A stretch of 64,000 nucleotides of DNA from Devosia sp. (GCA_016713105.1 JADJPS010000020.1:1-64000), one strand, 5' to 3'; counted from the stretch's first letter, positions 1 to 8,801 are shown. Made by a program: numbers and translations. The notes: generated from the letters alone by a model not told the origin.

Positions 1-1
1 C

Positions 2-547
2 CATGGATCCCGGCTGGAGATGGATGCTCAGAGCCTGTATACGAGTCCAGAGGAGTTTGTCCTCGGCCGCGGTAAGGTGGATACGTTCGGTGAATCAGGG
101 GTGATTGCGCCGTTCCTGGTCGCTCCACTTTTTCTCACCGAAGACCTTGCCAGCAGCGAGGACATCTGGGAAGAAAGCCTCGCAGAAGCCCACGAGTATG
201 ACGATTACTTCCTTCGCGAGTGCATCAACTCGGCTTTCGACGGCTATGGATCGGGACTGGATACGGTCGGAAACTTCTCACCTGCGGCACCATTGTCGAA
301 GAAAGGCGGGCAGGACGTTCCCGGCTTCTCTCGCCGCTCAACGTGCCCGGTCGGATCAACCGGTCTTCGTGATTGCGGCTCGGAGATTGGCTACCGGGTC
401 TTTGCCGCTGTACCACGAAACGGCGCTTGGGGGCCTACCGCTGCTACAACTGAGGCTTCAGCAATGCCAGCCTCCGGCTGCCGGGCGACGCAGGCCTGCA
501 CCAGCCTCAGCTGCGCCAGCACGCTCGCCGCCTCTACGCCATGGTAA
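2..547 (+). CDS. Unrecognised open frame running in from the left edge
   Basis: The frame is open from base 2 to a TAA at 545-547. The first roughly 95 residues are acidic and read like normal protein, with a run rich in Glu, Asp and Tyr around 130-240. After about base 290 the composition shifts to Arg, Ala and Pro and a second overlapping frame is equally open, so a frameshift or the end of a real gene near 290 is possible. I recognise no family. It lies outside the left island junction at 662, so if the island call is right this is chromosomal sequence once downstream of tRNA-Thr. Confidence 0.25.
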   Translation, partial: HGSRLEMDAQSLYTSPEEFVLGRGKVDTFGESGVIAPFLVAPLFLTEDLASSEDIWEESLAEAHEYDDYFLRECINSAFDGYGSGLDTVGNFSPAAPLSKKGGQDVPGFSRRSTCPVGSTGLRDCGSEIGYRVFAAVPRNGAWGPTAATTEASAMPASGCRATQACTSLSCASTLAASTPW

Positions 548-661
548 ACCAGAACAAATCGCCAGGCGCGCTCCTCGGCGACACCGGCGCGTACCGTTGG
601 GATATGAGAACGGCCCCAGTTGCCGAAAGATCGCCGGCGCTGTCTGTTATCGGTGGGAAAA

Positions 662-690
662 GATGGTGCTGCAAGAGAGGATTGAATTCT
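662..690. repeat. Left attachment-like repeat (copy of tRNA-Thr 3' end)
   Basis: These 29 bases match 15415-15443 at 27 positions, with mismatches at the 12th and 26th. The right-hand copy is the T-arm and acceptor 3' end of tRNA-Thr plus five flanking bases. A duplicated tRNA 3' end together with an integrase gene beside the tRNA is the usual signature of site-specific island integration. The mismatches suggest an old event. Confidence 0.6.
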
Positions 691-828
691 ACAACGTAGC
701 AAAATCAATGGCTTGCGAAGCGATTTGTAGCGGTGGACTGGGAGCGAAAATGAGAAGTGACTATCGCGATCTTGCAATGGTGGCCGGCACGGCCCATAGA
801 TGCCGCGACGCCCGTTGACCTGACGCTA

Positions 829-1340
829 CAACGGCCAGTAAAGTCGCCGCAACGGGAGCAACTGCCTCGTCTCGTTGTCGAGCGATTAGCAGTTTTCGAC
901 CACGGCCTCGACGAGTTCATCGATATCCATTAGAGACAGCGGAATGCTTGCCCGGTCCCGCCTCAGGCGTGCGTCCCTGGCTGAAGCCACCAGTGCTGAC
1001 ACAAAGCCTCTTGTCGTCCTTTGTGGCGCTACCTAGGAAGCTGCGGATCTCTACCCATCGCGCCTCGGCGGTGTTTGACCTCCACCACTATCCGGGGACT
1101 CTCGAAGCCGAGGCCATCTGCCGAAGCTATGGTGTCCTTGCCGCAATCCTGACCGGCTGGCGGGATTCGGTCTTGTAGCCCACACCGCCAACAACCCGGC
1201 CACCAGCCGCTGCCTCTGGTCACAGTCGAGCCTGGCGGCACTGGATCGCCCTCACCGATCTCCGCCTCCCGAAGTCCGCCCGAGAGCAAGCTGGGCGCCA
1301 GTGACTCGCACTGGCCATCCTCGAGCTTGGTCGAATTCAT
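829..1340 (-). pseudogene. Decayed Mrr-type restriction endonuclease remnant
   Basis: The minus strand keeps the C-terminal half of an Mrr/type IV restriction endonuclease, scattered over frames. One frame (about 1035-1130) reads GLGFESPRIVVEVKHRRGAM, the Mrr core in which the last acidic residue and the V-K-H stretch belong to the PD-(D/E)xK-like site. A second frame gives VEIRSFLG...DDKRLCVSTGGF. A third gives SIPLSLMDIDELVEAVVEN, then an in-frame TAA, then SLDNETRQLLPLRRLYWPL. Family Mrr proteins cleave modified foreign DNA. At least two frameshifts and one stop mean it is not functional. The N-terminal wHTH part was not found. The order of the fragments matches the family, so I am fairly sure of the identity and less sure of the ends. 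Confidence 0.6.
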
Positions 1341-1394
1341 CGGACGCTTACGCGCGTCGTCCGCCCAGCAGCTCTAGGTCTCGTGCTCACACCG

Positions 1395-1510
1395 GCCGAT
1401 GCCGGCTCCACGATGTAGCAGTTGGTGAGATCGCCGATCAGGATCGAGTCCTCCCGCGGCGCCGTCAGAAAGAAGTAGAGCCCGGAGTGCGGCAGGTGGC
1501 CGCCACCGGC
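1395..1510 (-). pseudogene. Second, chimeric DUF429-locus remnant
   Basis: On the minus strand a short stretch reads HLPHSGLYFFLTAPREDSIL, followed by IGDLTNCYIVEPASAGVSTR. The first half matches the C-terminal part of the protein encoded at 2446-2709 (HLPHAGLYFFPTY). The second half matches the very end of DUF429 proteins (APREASIMIGDLTRG at 1678-2449). It is therefore a diverged second copy of the two-gene locus with everything between the two motifs deleted. It has no plausible function. Confidence 0.5.
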
Positions 1511-1677
1511 CGGGAATTGCCCGTCACTGCCCGTCAGAGGCACCCTAGAGGGCTCTGAATGATCTCCGGCTGCCAAGAGGCCTGGAATCGGGCAGGAGGC
1601 GCCACGAGTCTCTATGGGCTCTCGAGACCTTGGCTTCGCTTTAGCGAGCTTCCACGCCGCATCGTCTACCAGCTTCC

Positions 1678-2449
1678 TCAAGCCTCTTCCCTCACTCCGG
1701 TTGAGACCGGCGCAACCATATATCCCCCTCGTGAGATCACCGATCATAATCGACGCCTCTCGAGGCGCCGACAGCCAATGCACTCCGACAAGGGCGCAGA
1801 TGACTGCGTCCAGGCTGTCCTGATCGGCCTTACGCGGCGCAGGTTTGTTACGATGCAGGTCGCACCAGTCGCCGAGCCCATGAATCTCGTGATTTCGTCC
1901 AAAGTGATCGACCACATCAACGACCGTGACCCAGCTCGTGTGCGAGAACTTCCTCGCGTTTGCCGGATTGTTTTGGCTGCGAAAGCCTGCCGTGGAAGCG
2001 ATCATCGAACGAGGGCAAGGCCAATGCGGGGAACACCTCCATGATGTGCAGTCCGCTTGATGCTGACCGAGCAAGCTCCGGATCCTCGGTCGCTGATAGT
2101 CGGTGTTTGAAGTTCCAAATGGGGGCCGTGTCATTGAACATGCCAAGCTTTGAGCGGTTCGCGGGTTGGACGCCGCCACCCACGAATGAGATGAGCGATG
2201 CCGCAACCTTGTCGACAGGACGAGATCCGAACTGATTTGGCACGATGGTTGGCTGATCGATCGCAACAAGACAGCGGTCGGCCTGCGCTGCTTCACGAAG
2301 GATGACCTGGTTCCTGGGCGAAAGTCGCCAGCTCAGGTGCTACGAATTCCCGGACTCCCCGTCCCGACGCCACGGATGGCGCAGACCGCGCCGGGGGCAG
2401 TCAGTCTGTCGGTCCATGCGGAGTCGAAGCCGATGACGGTGGTTGTCAT
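1678..2449 (-). pseudogene. DUF429 family gene, frameshifted
   Basis: The start at 2449 gives MTTTVIGFDSAWTD, the classic N-terminus of DUF429 (RNase H-like fold, function poorly known), but the frame stops after about 38 codons. The protein resumes in another frame: AAQADRCLVAIDQPTIVPNQ, then SRPVDKVAASLISFVGGGVQ, then FKHRLSATEDPELARSASSG and MEVFPALALPS. It then shifts again to PAPRKADQDSLDAVICALVG and APREASIMIGDLTRG, and once more to GYMVAPVSTGVREEA before the stop at 1678. At least three frameshifts are needed. The ATG overlaps the stop of the upstream gene (ATGA at 2446-2449), so the two were translationally coupled. Confidence 0.65.
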
Positions 2450-2709
2450 CTGAAGGCGACCTCAATGCCGCGCCACTCCGCTTCGTGGGATCCTTCGAAG
2501 TTGGCCATTCCCGGCTTGGTGAGCGTTCGGGCCGGTTTGGCGTGGCTGTTGATCGTGCGCACCGGCTTCTCGTGCCAGCTGATGTTGAACGCCCAATAGG
2601 TCGGAAAAAAGTAGAGCCCCGCATGCGGCAGGTGGTCATGAATCCACCAGGCGAGCTGGACACCCGCAAGAACCGTGTTGATGAACCCGTCGATGCTGTG
2701 ATGGCGGGC
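2446..2709 (-). pseudogene. C-terminal fragment of unknown protein coupled to DUF429
   Basis: A clean 87-codon frame runs from the IS5-type element boundary to a TGA at 2446-2448 that overlaps the DUF429 start. It is rich in aromatic residues and His (for example AWWIHDHLPHAGLYFFPTYW and FNISWHEKPVRTIN). The 5' part is missing, apparently cut by the insertion element at 2710. I do not recognise the family. A shorter relative survives fused to DUF429 sequence at 1395-1510, so this protein and DUF429 form a recurring pair. Confidence 0.45.
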
Positions 2710-3910
2710 TGAGTTCAGTGTTTGGGCGGATTTAGCGCTGCGTTTGACGGTCCGCAGCGGCCAGCAAGGGCGTTTGCCGGTATTCCGGGCAGACTCATGC
2801 CGTGACCACTCGCTTTTCGTGGAAGACCAGACGGTCGAAGTTGTAGGCGAGATTGGCGAGGGTCAGCTTGGCCTCGGCCCGCGTGATGCCGATGGTGCGG
2901 ATGAACAGGCCGAACCGGTTCTTCTGGTGGGCGAACACATGCTCGATCCTGGCACGGATCGACGACTTGGCTGCATTGGCCCTTGCGATTGCGATTGGCA
3001 TCGACTTGCCCTTCGGCTTGCGCCGGTGAATGCGGCTGGTCAGCATCCGCTCGTCCAGCCAGGCTTCGTTGCGTTGGGAGCGATAGGCGCTATCGGCCCA
3101 GACCTCGCTGCCGGTGTTCTGCCGATCAATGACCTGGCGCAGCATCCGCCCATCGGGATGGGATGCCGAAGTCACCGCTGCGGCCCGGATGAAGCCAAAG
3201 CGCCGGTCGATGCTGATATGGCTTTTGTAGCCGAACACCGGGATGGCGATCATGGGCAGCGGCGTGCCGTCTGGTCGGTAGCGCACCTTGCCCCCGATCT
3301 TGAGCGTCCAGCGCGCATCGGTGTCTTTTTGCGCCGCCTTGGCCGGCTCGTCGGGCCAGATCTCGTCAGCCGATTTGCCCGCCTTGATGGCATCCCGCTC
3401 ACCGTCCGTAGTGCGCTGCTTGGGCGCCGGCACCAGTGAGGCATCAACGATCTGTCCCGACATCGGGATGTAGCCCTTCTTGTGCAGTTGCCAGTCGAAG
3501 GCCTTCATCACCCGCTTGAGCGTGCCCGTCTCGGTCATGCGGTTACGGAAGTGCCGGATGGTGTTCTCATCCGGTGTCTGGTCGCCCAGCGAGAAGCCCA
3601 GGAACCGCATCCAGCTCAGGCGATCCCGGATCATGAACTCCATGCGGGCATCTGACAGGTTGTGCTGGGTCTGCAGGATCAGGACCTTGAACATCGCCAC
3701 CGGATCGAAGGGCGGACGCCCGCCCTTGCTGCCGTCTCCGTAACCCAGCCCTTCGACCAACCAGCCACGGAAATACTCGAAATCCACGCTCCGTTCCAAA
3801 ACCTCGAGCGGATCGCCGTGCTGGCTCAGCGCTTCAAGATGATCGTTCAGGCTGAAAAGCGAATGCGGGTCCATGATGACGCTCCAGGATCGGACGACAT
3901 CAGTGAATCA
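2710..3910 (-). mobile_element. IS5-family insertion sequence
   Basis: About 1.2 kb, the usual size for IS5 elements, with one transposase gene. Boundaries are tentative. The left end TGAGTTCAGTG (2710-2720) and the reverse complement of the right end TGATTCACTG (3901-3910) form an imperfect inverted repeat. I could not find a clear target duplication. It separates the DUF429-associated fragment from the dehydrogenase module. Confidence 0.55.
2795..3874 (-). CDS. IS5-family DDE transposase
   Basis: 359 aa, full length for the family. The N-terminal domain (about residues 1-110) contains KGGRPPFDPVAMFKVLILQ and RDRLSWMRFLGFSLGDQTPD, typical of IS5 transposases. The DDE catalytic core is visible as VDASLV (first Asp), EVWADSAYRSQ (second Asp) and RARIEHVFAHQKNRFG (Glu). 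It cuts and joins the ends of its own element. No frameshift, so the copy could be active. The start at 3874 is the ATG of MDPHSLFSL. Confidence 0.92.
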   Translation of the reverse strand: MDPHSLFSLNDHLEALSQHGDPLEVLERSVDFEYFRGWLVEGLGYGDGSKGGRPPFDPVAMFKVLILQTQHNLSDARMEFMIRDRLSWMRFLGFSLGDQTPDENTIRHFRNRMTETGTLKRVMKAFDWQLHKKGYIPMSGQIVDASLVPAPKQRTTDGERDAIKAGKSADEIWPDEPAKAAQKDTDARWTLKIGGKVRYRPDGTPLPMIAIPVFGYKSHISIDRRFGFIRAAAVTSASHPDGRMLRQVIDRQNTGSEVWADSAYRSQRNEAWLDERMLTSRIHRRKPKGKSMPIAIARANAAKSSIRARIEHVFAHQKNRFGLFIRTIGITRAEAKLTLANLAYNFDRLVFHEKRVVTA

Positions 3911-4025
3911 TGACACCATCCAAGCCGCGAGGGTTCTTGCGGGTGCCCAGATGCTGGAAATGCTGTCTGAACCGTTTCGATCCACGCCCCTACCCTGCGG
4001 GCAAGGCGACTTGCCGCTCTCGCCC

Positions 4026-4421
4026 TTATCTGCGGTTCTCGGCAACTTGCTCTTCGGTAGCAATGCCGAGATTGTTGCCGAACGAGTTCCGAACATACGT
4101 GGCGACAGCGGCTATTTCCCGATCCGTCAGGTTGCCGAATGGGGGCATGTAGGAGCCGCCACGGATGACCTGAACGGCAATCTCTCGCACCGACAGATTC
4201 GCGAAGTCGCCGGCAAGTCGTGGTATGGTATCAGGCGTTTGTTGCTGGCCTTCTCCCGTTGCGTCCGTGACATCTAGCGCACTGGCTCTGGTAGACGCTC
4301 GCCCCTCGGCCGTCATTTCCGATGATACCGGGTCAGGGGTTGCATCATTCTGAGCGACGGCAGAGGTTGAACCGACAACCAGCGCCAAAATCGCTGCCAC
4401 GGCGACGACACGGGGTTTCAA
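4026..4421 (-). pseudogene. Cytochrome c whose CxxCH was lost by paired frameshifts
   Basis: 131 aa with a signal peptide (MKPRVVAVAAILALVVGSTSAVAQ) and a normal class I cytochrome c C-terminal half (IPRLAGD, GGSYMPPFGNLTDREIAAVA, TYVRNSFG; the Met of MPPF would be the axial ligand). The open frame has no CxxCH. In another minus-strand frame the same DNA reads YQSQCARCHGRNG, with CARCH at 4267-4281, exactly where the heme motif belongs. A missing base just upstream and an extra base just downstream put the motif out of frame while the rest of the protein stays in frame. As written it cannot bind heme covalently. It lies divergent from the quinoprotein at 5035 and was probably one of its electron acceptors. 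Confidence 0.75.
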
Positions 4422-5034
4422 CCTGCGACTCCTGCTGACCAGAATCTGTTATTCTGATGCGAGTGTTTCCCTCAGTTCTAGTTTGACGCAAGACCATCCA
4501 TGCGACAAGGCACTCGACCAGGGCGGGTCTTGTCAGACCTGACTTGCATGAGGCGGGGAAGGGGGCGTTCTTGGGACCCGTTGAGATCAGTCGGCATCCG
4601 TGGCGATGGCGGCGGTGAGGGCCGGGATGCCGAGGCATTCACGTATATGCCGAGCCCTGCGAACGGCCGGACCAGAACGGCTCCTTGGGCTTCGGAGGAT
4701 GCTGCGCCGCCGTGGCCGTCTCGAGATTAATGACGGGATGGGCACGACGCGGTGGGCGCGTCACGCCCAAATCGTTCGGACCTTGTGCCCGGTTCGCAGG
4801 CAAAGGCTACTGTTCGTCGGCCGTGACGCGTCCTCGCAGCCTCTAGCCCACCGCTCAGAAGATGACGATCCAGCTTCGCCCAAAGTAGGGTCAGCGGGTC
4901 TGGGTGCCCCGTTGACGGTTCGCGCCGTCGGGCGTACGCTATTTTGTATTAACGCTGAGGAGAGGCTAGTTGCCCGCCACGCTTGCGGACGAGCCTGTGC
5001 GTTACTGCAATACATTGAGGAGGGGAGGCCGCTC
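4422..5034. other. 613-bp intergenic region upstream of the quinoprotein
   Basis: It lies between the divergent cytochrome c gene and the dehydrogenase gene. Open frames here have no family resemblance and skewed composition. The region should hold the divergent promoters. I saw no convincing sigma-54 element, palindromic operator or riboswitch. Confidence 0.4.
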
Positions 5035-6789
5035 ATGAAGAGTAGCTCGAAATTAACTGCGATCCTTGCGGTCGCAGCTTCGTTGACTTCGCTGGCGGGC
5101 GTTCAGGCGTCCGTCGCCCAAGAAAATCCGATCGACAAACTAACGCCGGTCACCAACGAAATGCTGCTCAACCCGCCGGATAGCGATTGGCTGATGTGGC
5201 GGCGTACCTATGACGGCTGGGGGTATAGCCCGCTCGACCAGATCAACAAGACCAACGTCAAGGACCTCAAGCTGGTGTGGGCCTGGGGCATGTCGCCGGG
5301 TGGGCGGACACAGGAAACGCCGCTCGTCCATGACGGGATCATGTTCCTCCAGAACTCGACCACGCTGATCCAGGCGCTCGATGCGGCTACCGGCGACCTG
5401 ATCTGGGAGTACAAGTACGATCTGCCGGAGGGCGTGAACCCCGGTGGCGAGCGCTCGAAGGCGATCTTCGGTGACAAGCTGATCATCGCGACCCGCGACG
5501 CACAACTGATCGCGCTCGAGGCCAAAACGGGCAAGTTGGTCTGGAAAAACTCGGTCGCCAATTCCAAATTCGGCTTCAGTTTTTCCAGCGGACCGATCGT
5601 GGCTAACGGCGTCGTTGTCCAGGGCACGACCGGTTGTGGGGGCGGCCAACCCGGCGGCTGTTTCTACACTGGCCACGACGTGGATACGGGCAAGGAATTG
5701 TGGCGTGTCCACACCATCGCCCGCGGTGACACACCGGAGGGCAAAAGCTGGAACGGCGTTCCGGTGGAGAGCCGCTACGGCGGTTCGGCCTGGATCACCG
5801 GCGCTTACGATCCCGAGCAGAACCTGATCTTCGCCGGCGTTGGTCAGCCCTATCCGTGGAACATGGAGATCGCCGGGCTGCTCCCCAAGAGCTCGGATCC
5901 GAACGTCACCAATGACGCGCTCTACACCAACTCCACCCTCGCCATCGACCCCAATACCGGCGAGTTGAAGTGGTACCACCAGTACCTGCCGACCGACTCT
6001 CTCGACCTCGACTACGTCTATGAACGCATGCTCATCGATCTGCCGGTCAATGGTGAGGTGCGCAAGACCGTGGTGACAACCGGCAAGCTCGGCATCATCG
6101 AGGCCCTTGACCGCACCACTGGCGAGTGGCTTTGGGCCAAGGAGACGGTGCCGCAGAACGTGGTCGCGTCGATCGATCAGAAGACTGGCGCCAAGACCAT
6201 CAACCAGGACACGATTCCGAAAATCGGGGAGACTACGTTCAACTGTCCGGCCGACCCGGGCGGGCGTGCTTGGCAGGCCACGGCCTACAGCCCGCGGACA
6301 AAGGCACTCTATCTGCCGACGGTGGAGTTCTGCTCGAATACCACAGTGCAGCCGCTCGATCCGGGCGAGATCTACACTGGCGGTGGCCGGCAGACCTATG
6401 CTCGCGTACCAACGCCCGACAGCGACGGTAACATCGGCCAGGTCCGTGCCGTCAATTTGGACGACCAATCGGATATGTGGATGTACCGGCAGCATCCGCC
6501 GGTCACCAGCTCAACCCTGCCAACCGGCGGTGGGCTGGTATTCGTTGGCAGTCTCGACCGCAAGTTCATGGCCTTCGATGACGAGACCGGTGAAAAGCTG
6601 TGGGAGAGCGGAAAGCTGAGCAATTCGCTGGAATCGTTCCCGATCACCTACTCGGTCGGCGGCAAGCAGTATGTTGCGATAACCGCGAATTGGGCCTCCG
6701 GCTTGGGTCGACTGCAATCGTTGACCCCGGAAATCAAGCTTCCGAAGGACAACCCGGCGACGCTCTACGTTTTCGCGCTTCCCGATTGA
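5035..6789 (+). CDS. PQQ-dependent alcohol dehydrogenase (methanol/ethanol family)
   Basis: 584 aa, periplasmic quinoprotein that oxidises alcohols and passes electrons to cytochrome c. The start is the ATG at 5035, behind a strong GAGGAGGGGAGG ribosome site. A much longer in-frame extension upstream is not credible. A signal peptide ends near AQ|ENP. The eight-bladed propeller is shown by repeated tryptophan-docking motifs (ALDAATGDLIWEYKY, ALEAKTGKLVWK, GEKLWESGK). The usual adjacent Cys pair is replaced by Cys201 and Cys209 (CGGGQPGGC), which could still form a disulfide. The presumed catalytic Asp324 is followed at +2 by Asp326 (SLDLDYVYE). An Asp at that position marks lanthanide-dependent XoxF/PedH enzymes, whereas calcium enzymes carry another residue. 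There is no C-terminal heme domain, so a separate cytochrome is required. Substrate unknown. Confidence 0.88.
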   Translation: MKSSSKLTAILAVAASLTSLAGVQASVAQENPIDKLTPVTNEMLLNPPDSDWLMWRRTYDGWGYSPLDQINKTNVKDLKLVWAWGMSPGGRTQETPLVHDGIMFLQNSTTLIQALDAATGDLIWEYKYDLPEGVNPGGERSKAIFGDKLIIATRDAQLIALEAKTGKLVWKNSVANSKFGFSFSSGPIVANGVVVQGTTGCGGGQPGGCFYTGHDVDTGKELWRVHTIARGDTPEGKSWNGVPVESRYGGSAWITGAYDPEQNLIFAGVGQPYPWNMEIAGLLPKSSDPNVTNDALYTNSTLAIDPNTGELKWYHQYLPTDSLDLDYVYERMLIDLPVNGEVRKTVVTTGKLGIIEALDRTTGEWLWAKETVPQNVVASIDQKTGAKTINQDTIPKIGETTFNCPADPGGRAWQATAYSPRTKALYLPTVEFCSNTTVQPLDPGEIYTGGGRQTYARVPTPDSDGNIGQVRAVNLDDQSDMWMYRQHPPVTSSTLPTGGGLVFVGSLDRKFMAFDDETGEKLWESGKLSNSLESFPITYSVGGKQYVAITANWASGLGRLQSLTPEIKLPKDNPATLYVFALPD

Positions 6790-6868
6790 TCGGCTAAGCG
6801 TATCCGAAACCCGGTCCGGGCGGACTTGGATGTCTCCAGTCCGCCCGATGCCATTGTGAGGTGTCATC

Positions 6869-7738
6869 TTGCTCGCCGTTGTCGCTTTTCCGCATTTGGC
6901 CGTTCTGCTCATGGCGTTGGGGCTGGCAGTTCCGGTGGCAGCGCTGTTGCCGGCGCCAGTTGCGGCTCAACAAGAGCCGGAGTTCTTCGACCAACCCTAC
7001 GCGCCTGGCGAGTGGAACATTGGCCGTCGAATGGATGAAGCGCAGCTTCGCTACTGCGTCGACCACCGCGACCCCGATTGGGAGGTGGCTGCCGCCATCG
7101 CGGATGCCGTAGCCCAGGGCCTGCTGCTGGAGCCACGGAGATACGTGGTCGAGAGCGACTTCGTCCTCGAGGATATCACGAAAATCTACCAGATCATGCT
7201 GGAGCACTGTGACATGCACATGGGCTTCAAGTTGATCCCCGAGGGTTATTCCGACTGGATCACCGTGACCCGAGCCTACTATGAAGCAGAATACGCTTTC
7301 GTCACCGCCGACCCCGATATCCACGCGCTCGCCGACCTGGCGCCTTCGCGCCCGATCGGCGCAACGATGGGAACATCGGCGCACATAAGGCTGGTGTCCT
7401 ATCTGACGGCGTTGCCAGTGGCCAAGCGCTGGCCGACATACCCCTACGGCAGCAGTGACCTCGCCCTCCAGTCGCTTCTCAACGGCACGGTCGACGTCGC
7501 CGTTGTCTGGGCCCCCAGCCTGTGGGCAAAGCAGCGCGAGGATCCGGCCTACGCCAATCTTCACGTTATCGACTCGAACCCATTGCCGCCGACCACCATG
7601 GGCGTGGGCGCCCTGATGCTGGGAGACGAGACCTTCTTGCGCAACGCGGTCGGCGAGGCGATCACCGCACTGATAGAGGACGGCACCATTCAGTCCATCC
7701 TGGAAGAGTATGAGTTTCCGGCGACGGTGAAGCCCTGA
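6869..7738 (+). CDS. XoxJ/MxaJ-like periplasmic binding protein 1
   Basis: 289 aa, member of the solute-binding-protein-3-like family that accompanies PQQ dehydrogenases. A TTG start at 6869 sits six bases after a GAGGTG ribosome site and gives a full signal peptide ending PAPVAAQ|QEPEFF. ATG at 6911 is the alternative. The mature part has the two-lobed pattern of the family: YCVDHRDPDWEVAAAIADAV, then a hinge-like repeat AYYEAEYAFVT, and a C-terminal lobe DVAVVWAPSLWAK. XoxJ-type proteins are thought to help activate the dehydrogenase or deliver a ligand rather than feed an importer. It directly follows the dehydrogenase (about 80 bp) and precedes the ABC genes, so it is probably in one operon with them. 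Confidence 0.72.
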   Translation: MLAVVAFPHLAVLLMALGLAVPVAALLPAPVAAQQEPEFFDQPYAPGEWNIGRRMDEAQLRYCVDHRDPDWEVAAAIADAVAQGLLLEPRRYVVESDFVLEDITKIYQIMLEHCDMHMGFKLIPEGYSDWITVTRAYYEAEYAFVTADPDIHALADLAPSRPIGATMGTSAHIRLVSYLTALPVAKRWPTYPYGSSDLALQSLLNGTVDVAVVWAPSLWAKQREDPAYANLHVIDSNPLPPTTMGVGALMLGDETFLRNAVGEAITALIEDGTIQSILEEYEFPATVKP

Positions 7739-7814
7739 TGGCCGATGTGGCGATTGTTCGGCCCACTAGTGCCGCCGGACCGCAAGCAGGATCGTGGCGC
7801 CGAGGAGTCCGGCC

Positions 7815-8801
7815 GTGACCGCCGCTGATGCAGCGATTCGTGTTGATGCCGTATCCAAGCGCTTTGGGCGCACCTTGGCGCTCGACGCGGTCAGCTTCAC
7901 GGTGCCCCGCAGCGGCATCTTCGCCCTGCTCGGGCCCAATGGGGCCGGCAAGACAACACTGATGCATATCCTGTGCACCATCCTTCGTCCCGACAGCGGC
8001 AGTGCAGAGATCGCTGGCTTCGATGTGGTCCGCCAGCCGTTGGCTGCCCGCAGCCGTCTCGGCATCGTCTTCCAGGAACCCAGCCTCGACGACCGACTGA
8101 CCGTCCTGGAGAACCTCAATCTGCACGGCCTGGTGTTTGGCGTGCCGCGGCGCCTGCGCCGCCAGCGCATCGAAGAGATGCTGGATCTGGTGGAACTGAC
8201 TGACTGGGCCGACAAGACGGCACGTACGCTGTCGTCTGGCATGAAACGGCGGCTTGAGATCGCCCGCGCCCTTGTCCACGACTCCGAGATCATGCTGCTC
8301 GACGAGCCCACCGCCGGGCTCGACGCCCAGACCCGCCAGCGCATCTGGGCCTATGTGCGCCGCCTGCAGGGGGAGCGCCAGCTCACGGTCCTGGTCACCA
8401 CCCACTACATCGAGGAGGTCGAGACCTGCGATCGGGTGTGCATCATCGACAGCGGCAAGGTGCTTGCCATGGACACCCCCGATGCCCTCAAGCGGGCCCA
8501 TGGCCAGCAGCTGCTGCGGGTTACCCCGCGTACTCCGGCCGATCGCGCTGAAATCCTGGAGAGCTCGACCGACCGCCTGGCATACGACAGGGGTGCCGAG
8601 ATCGTGCTCAAATCCGACGACTCGTTCGTCGAGACATTCCTGGGCCAGTTCGGCACTCGCATCAGCTCGCTGTCGATCGAGGTGCCGAGTCTCGAGACAG
8701 TGTTTCTGTCCCTGACCGGCCGCGAGCTGCGTGACCGCGGTGCTGGCGTCCGCGAGCGAACCCTGGCCTTCGGGCGGCGCGGTGGAGAGCATACACGGTG
8801 A
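7815..8801 (+). CDS. ABC-2 type transporter, ATP-binding protein
   Basis: DrrA/CcmA-like ATPase, about 328 aa. Walker A GPNGAGKTT, Q-loop FQEPSLDD, signature LSSGMKRR, Walker B IMLLDEPTAGLD and switch His TTHYIEE are all intact, followed by a C-terminal extension typical of exporters of this class. I prefer the GTG at 7815, which follows GAGGAG with good spacing. An in-frame GTG lies at 7794. The stop overlaps the permease GTG (GTGA), showing translational coupling. ABC-2 pairs of this type recur beside PQQ alcohol dehydrogenases in other bacteria. The transported compound is unknown. Confidence 0.88.
   Translation: MTAADAAIRVDAVSKRFGRTLALDAVSFTVPRSGIFALLGPNGAGKTTLMHILCTILRPDSGSAEIAGFDVVRQPLAARSRLGIVFQEPSLDDRLTVLENLNLHGLVFGVPRRLRRQRIEEMLDLVELTDWADKTARTLSSGMKRRLEIARALVHDSEIMLLDEPTAGLDAQTRQRIWAYVRRLQGERQLTVLVTTHYIEEVETCDRVCIIDSGKVLAMDTPDALKRAHGQQLLRVTPRTPADRAEILESSTDRLAYDRGAEIVLKSDDSFVETFLGQFGTRISSLSIEVPSLETVFLSLTGRELRDRGAGVRERTLAFGRRGGEHTR

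Noticed and set aside
300..660. A frame resembling an outer-membrane beta-barrel (LPLYHETALGG)
   Set aside because: The match is a few residues in one of several equally open frames, with no supporting context.
4600..5034. 145-residue N-terminal extension of the quinoprotein
   Set aside because: It precedes a clear ribosome site, ATG and signal peptide at 5035. Translating it would bury the signal peptide.
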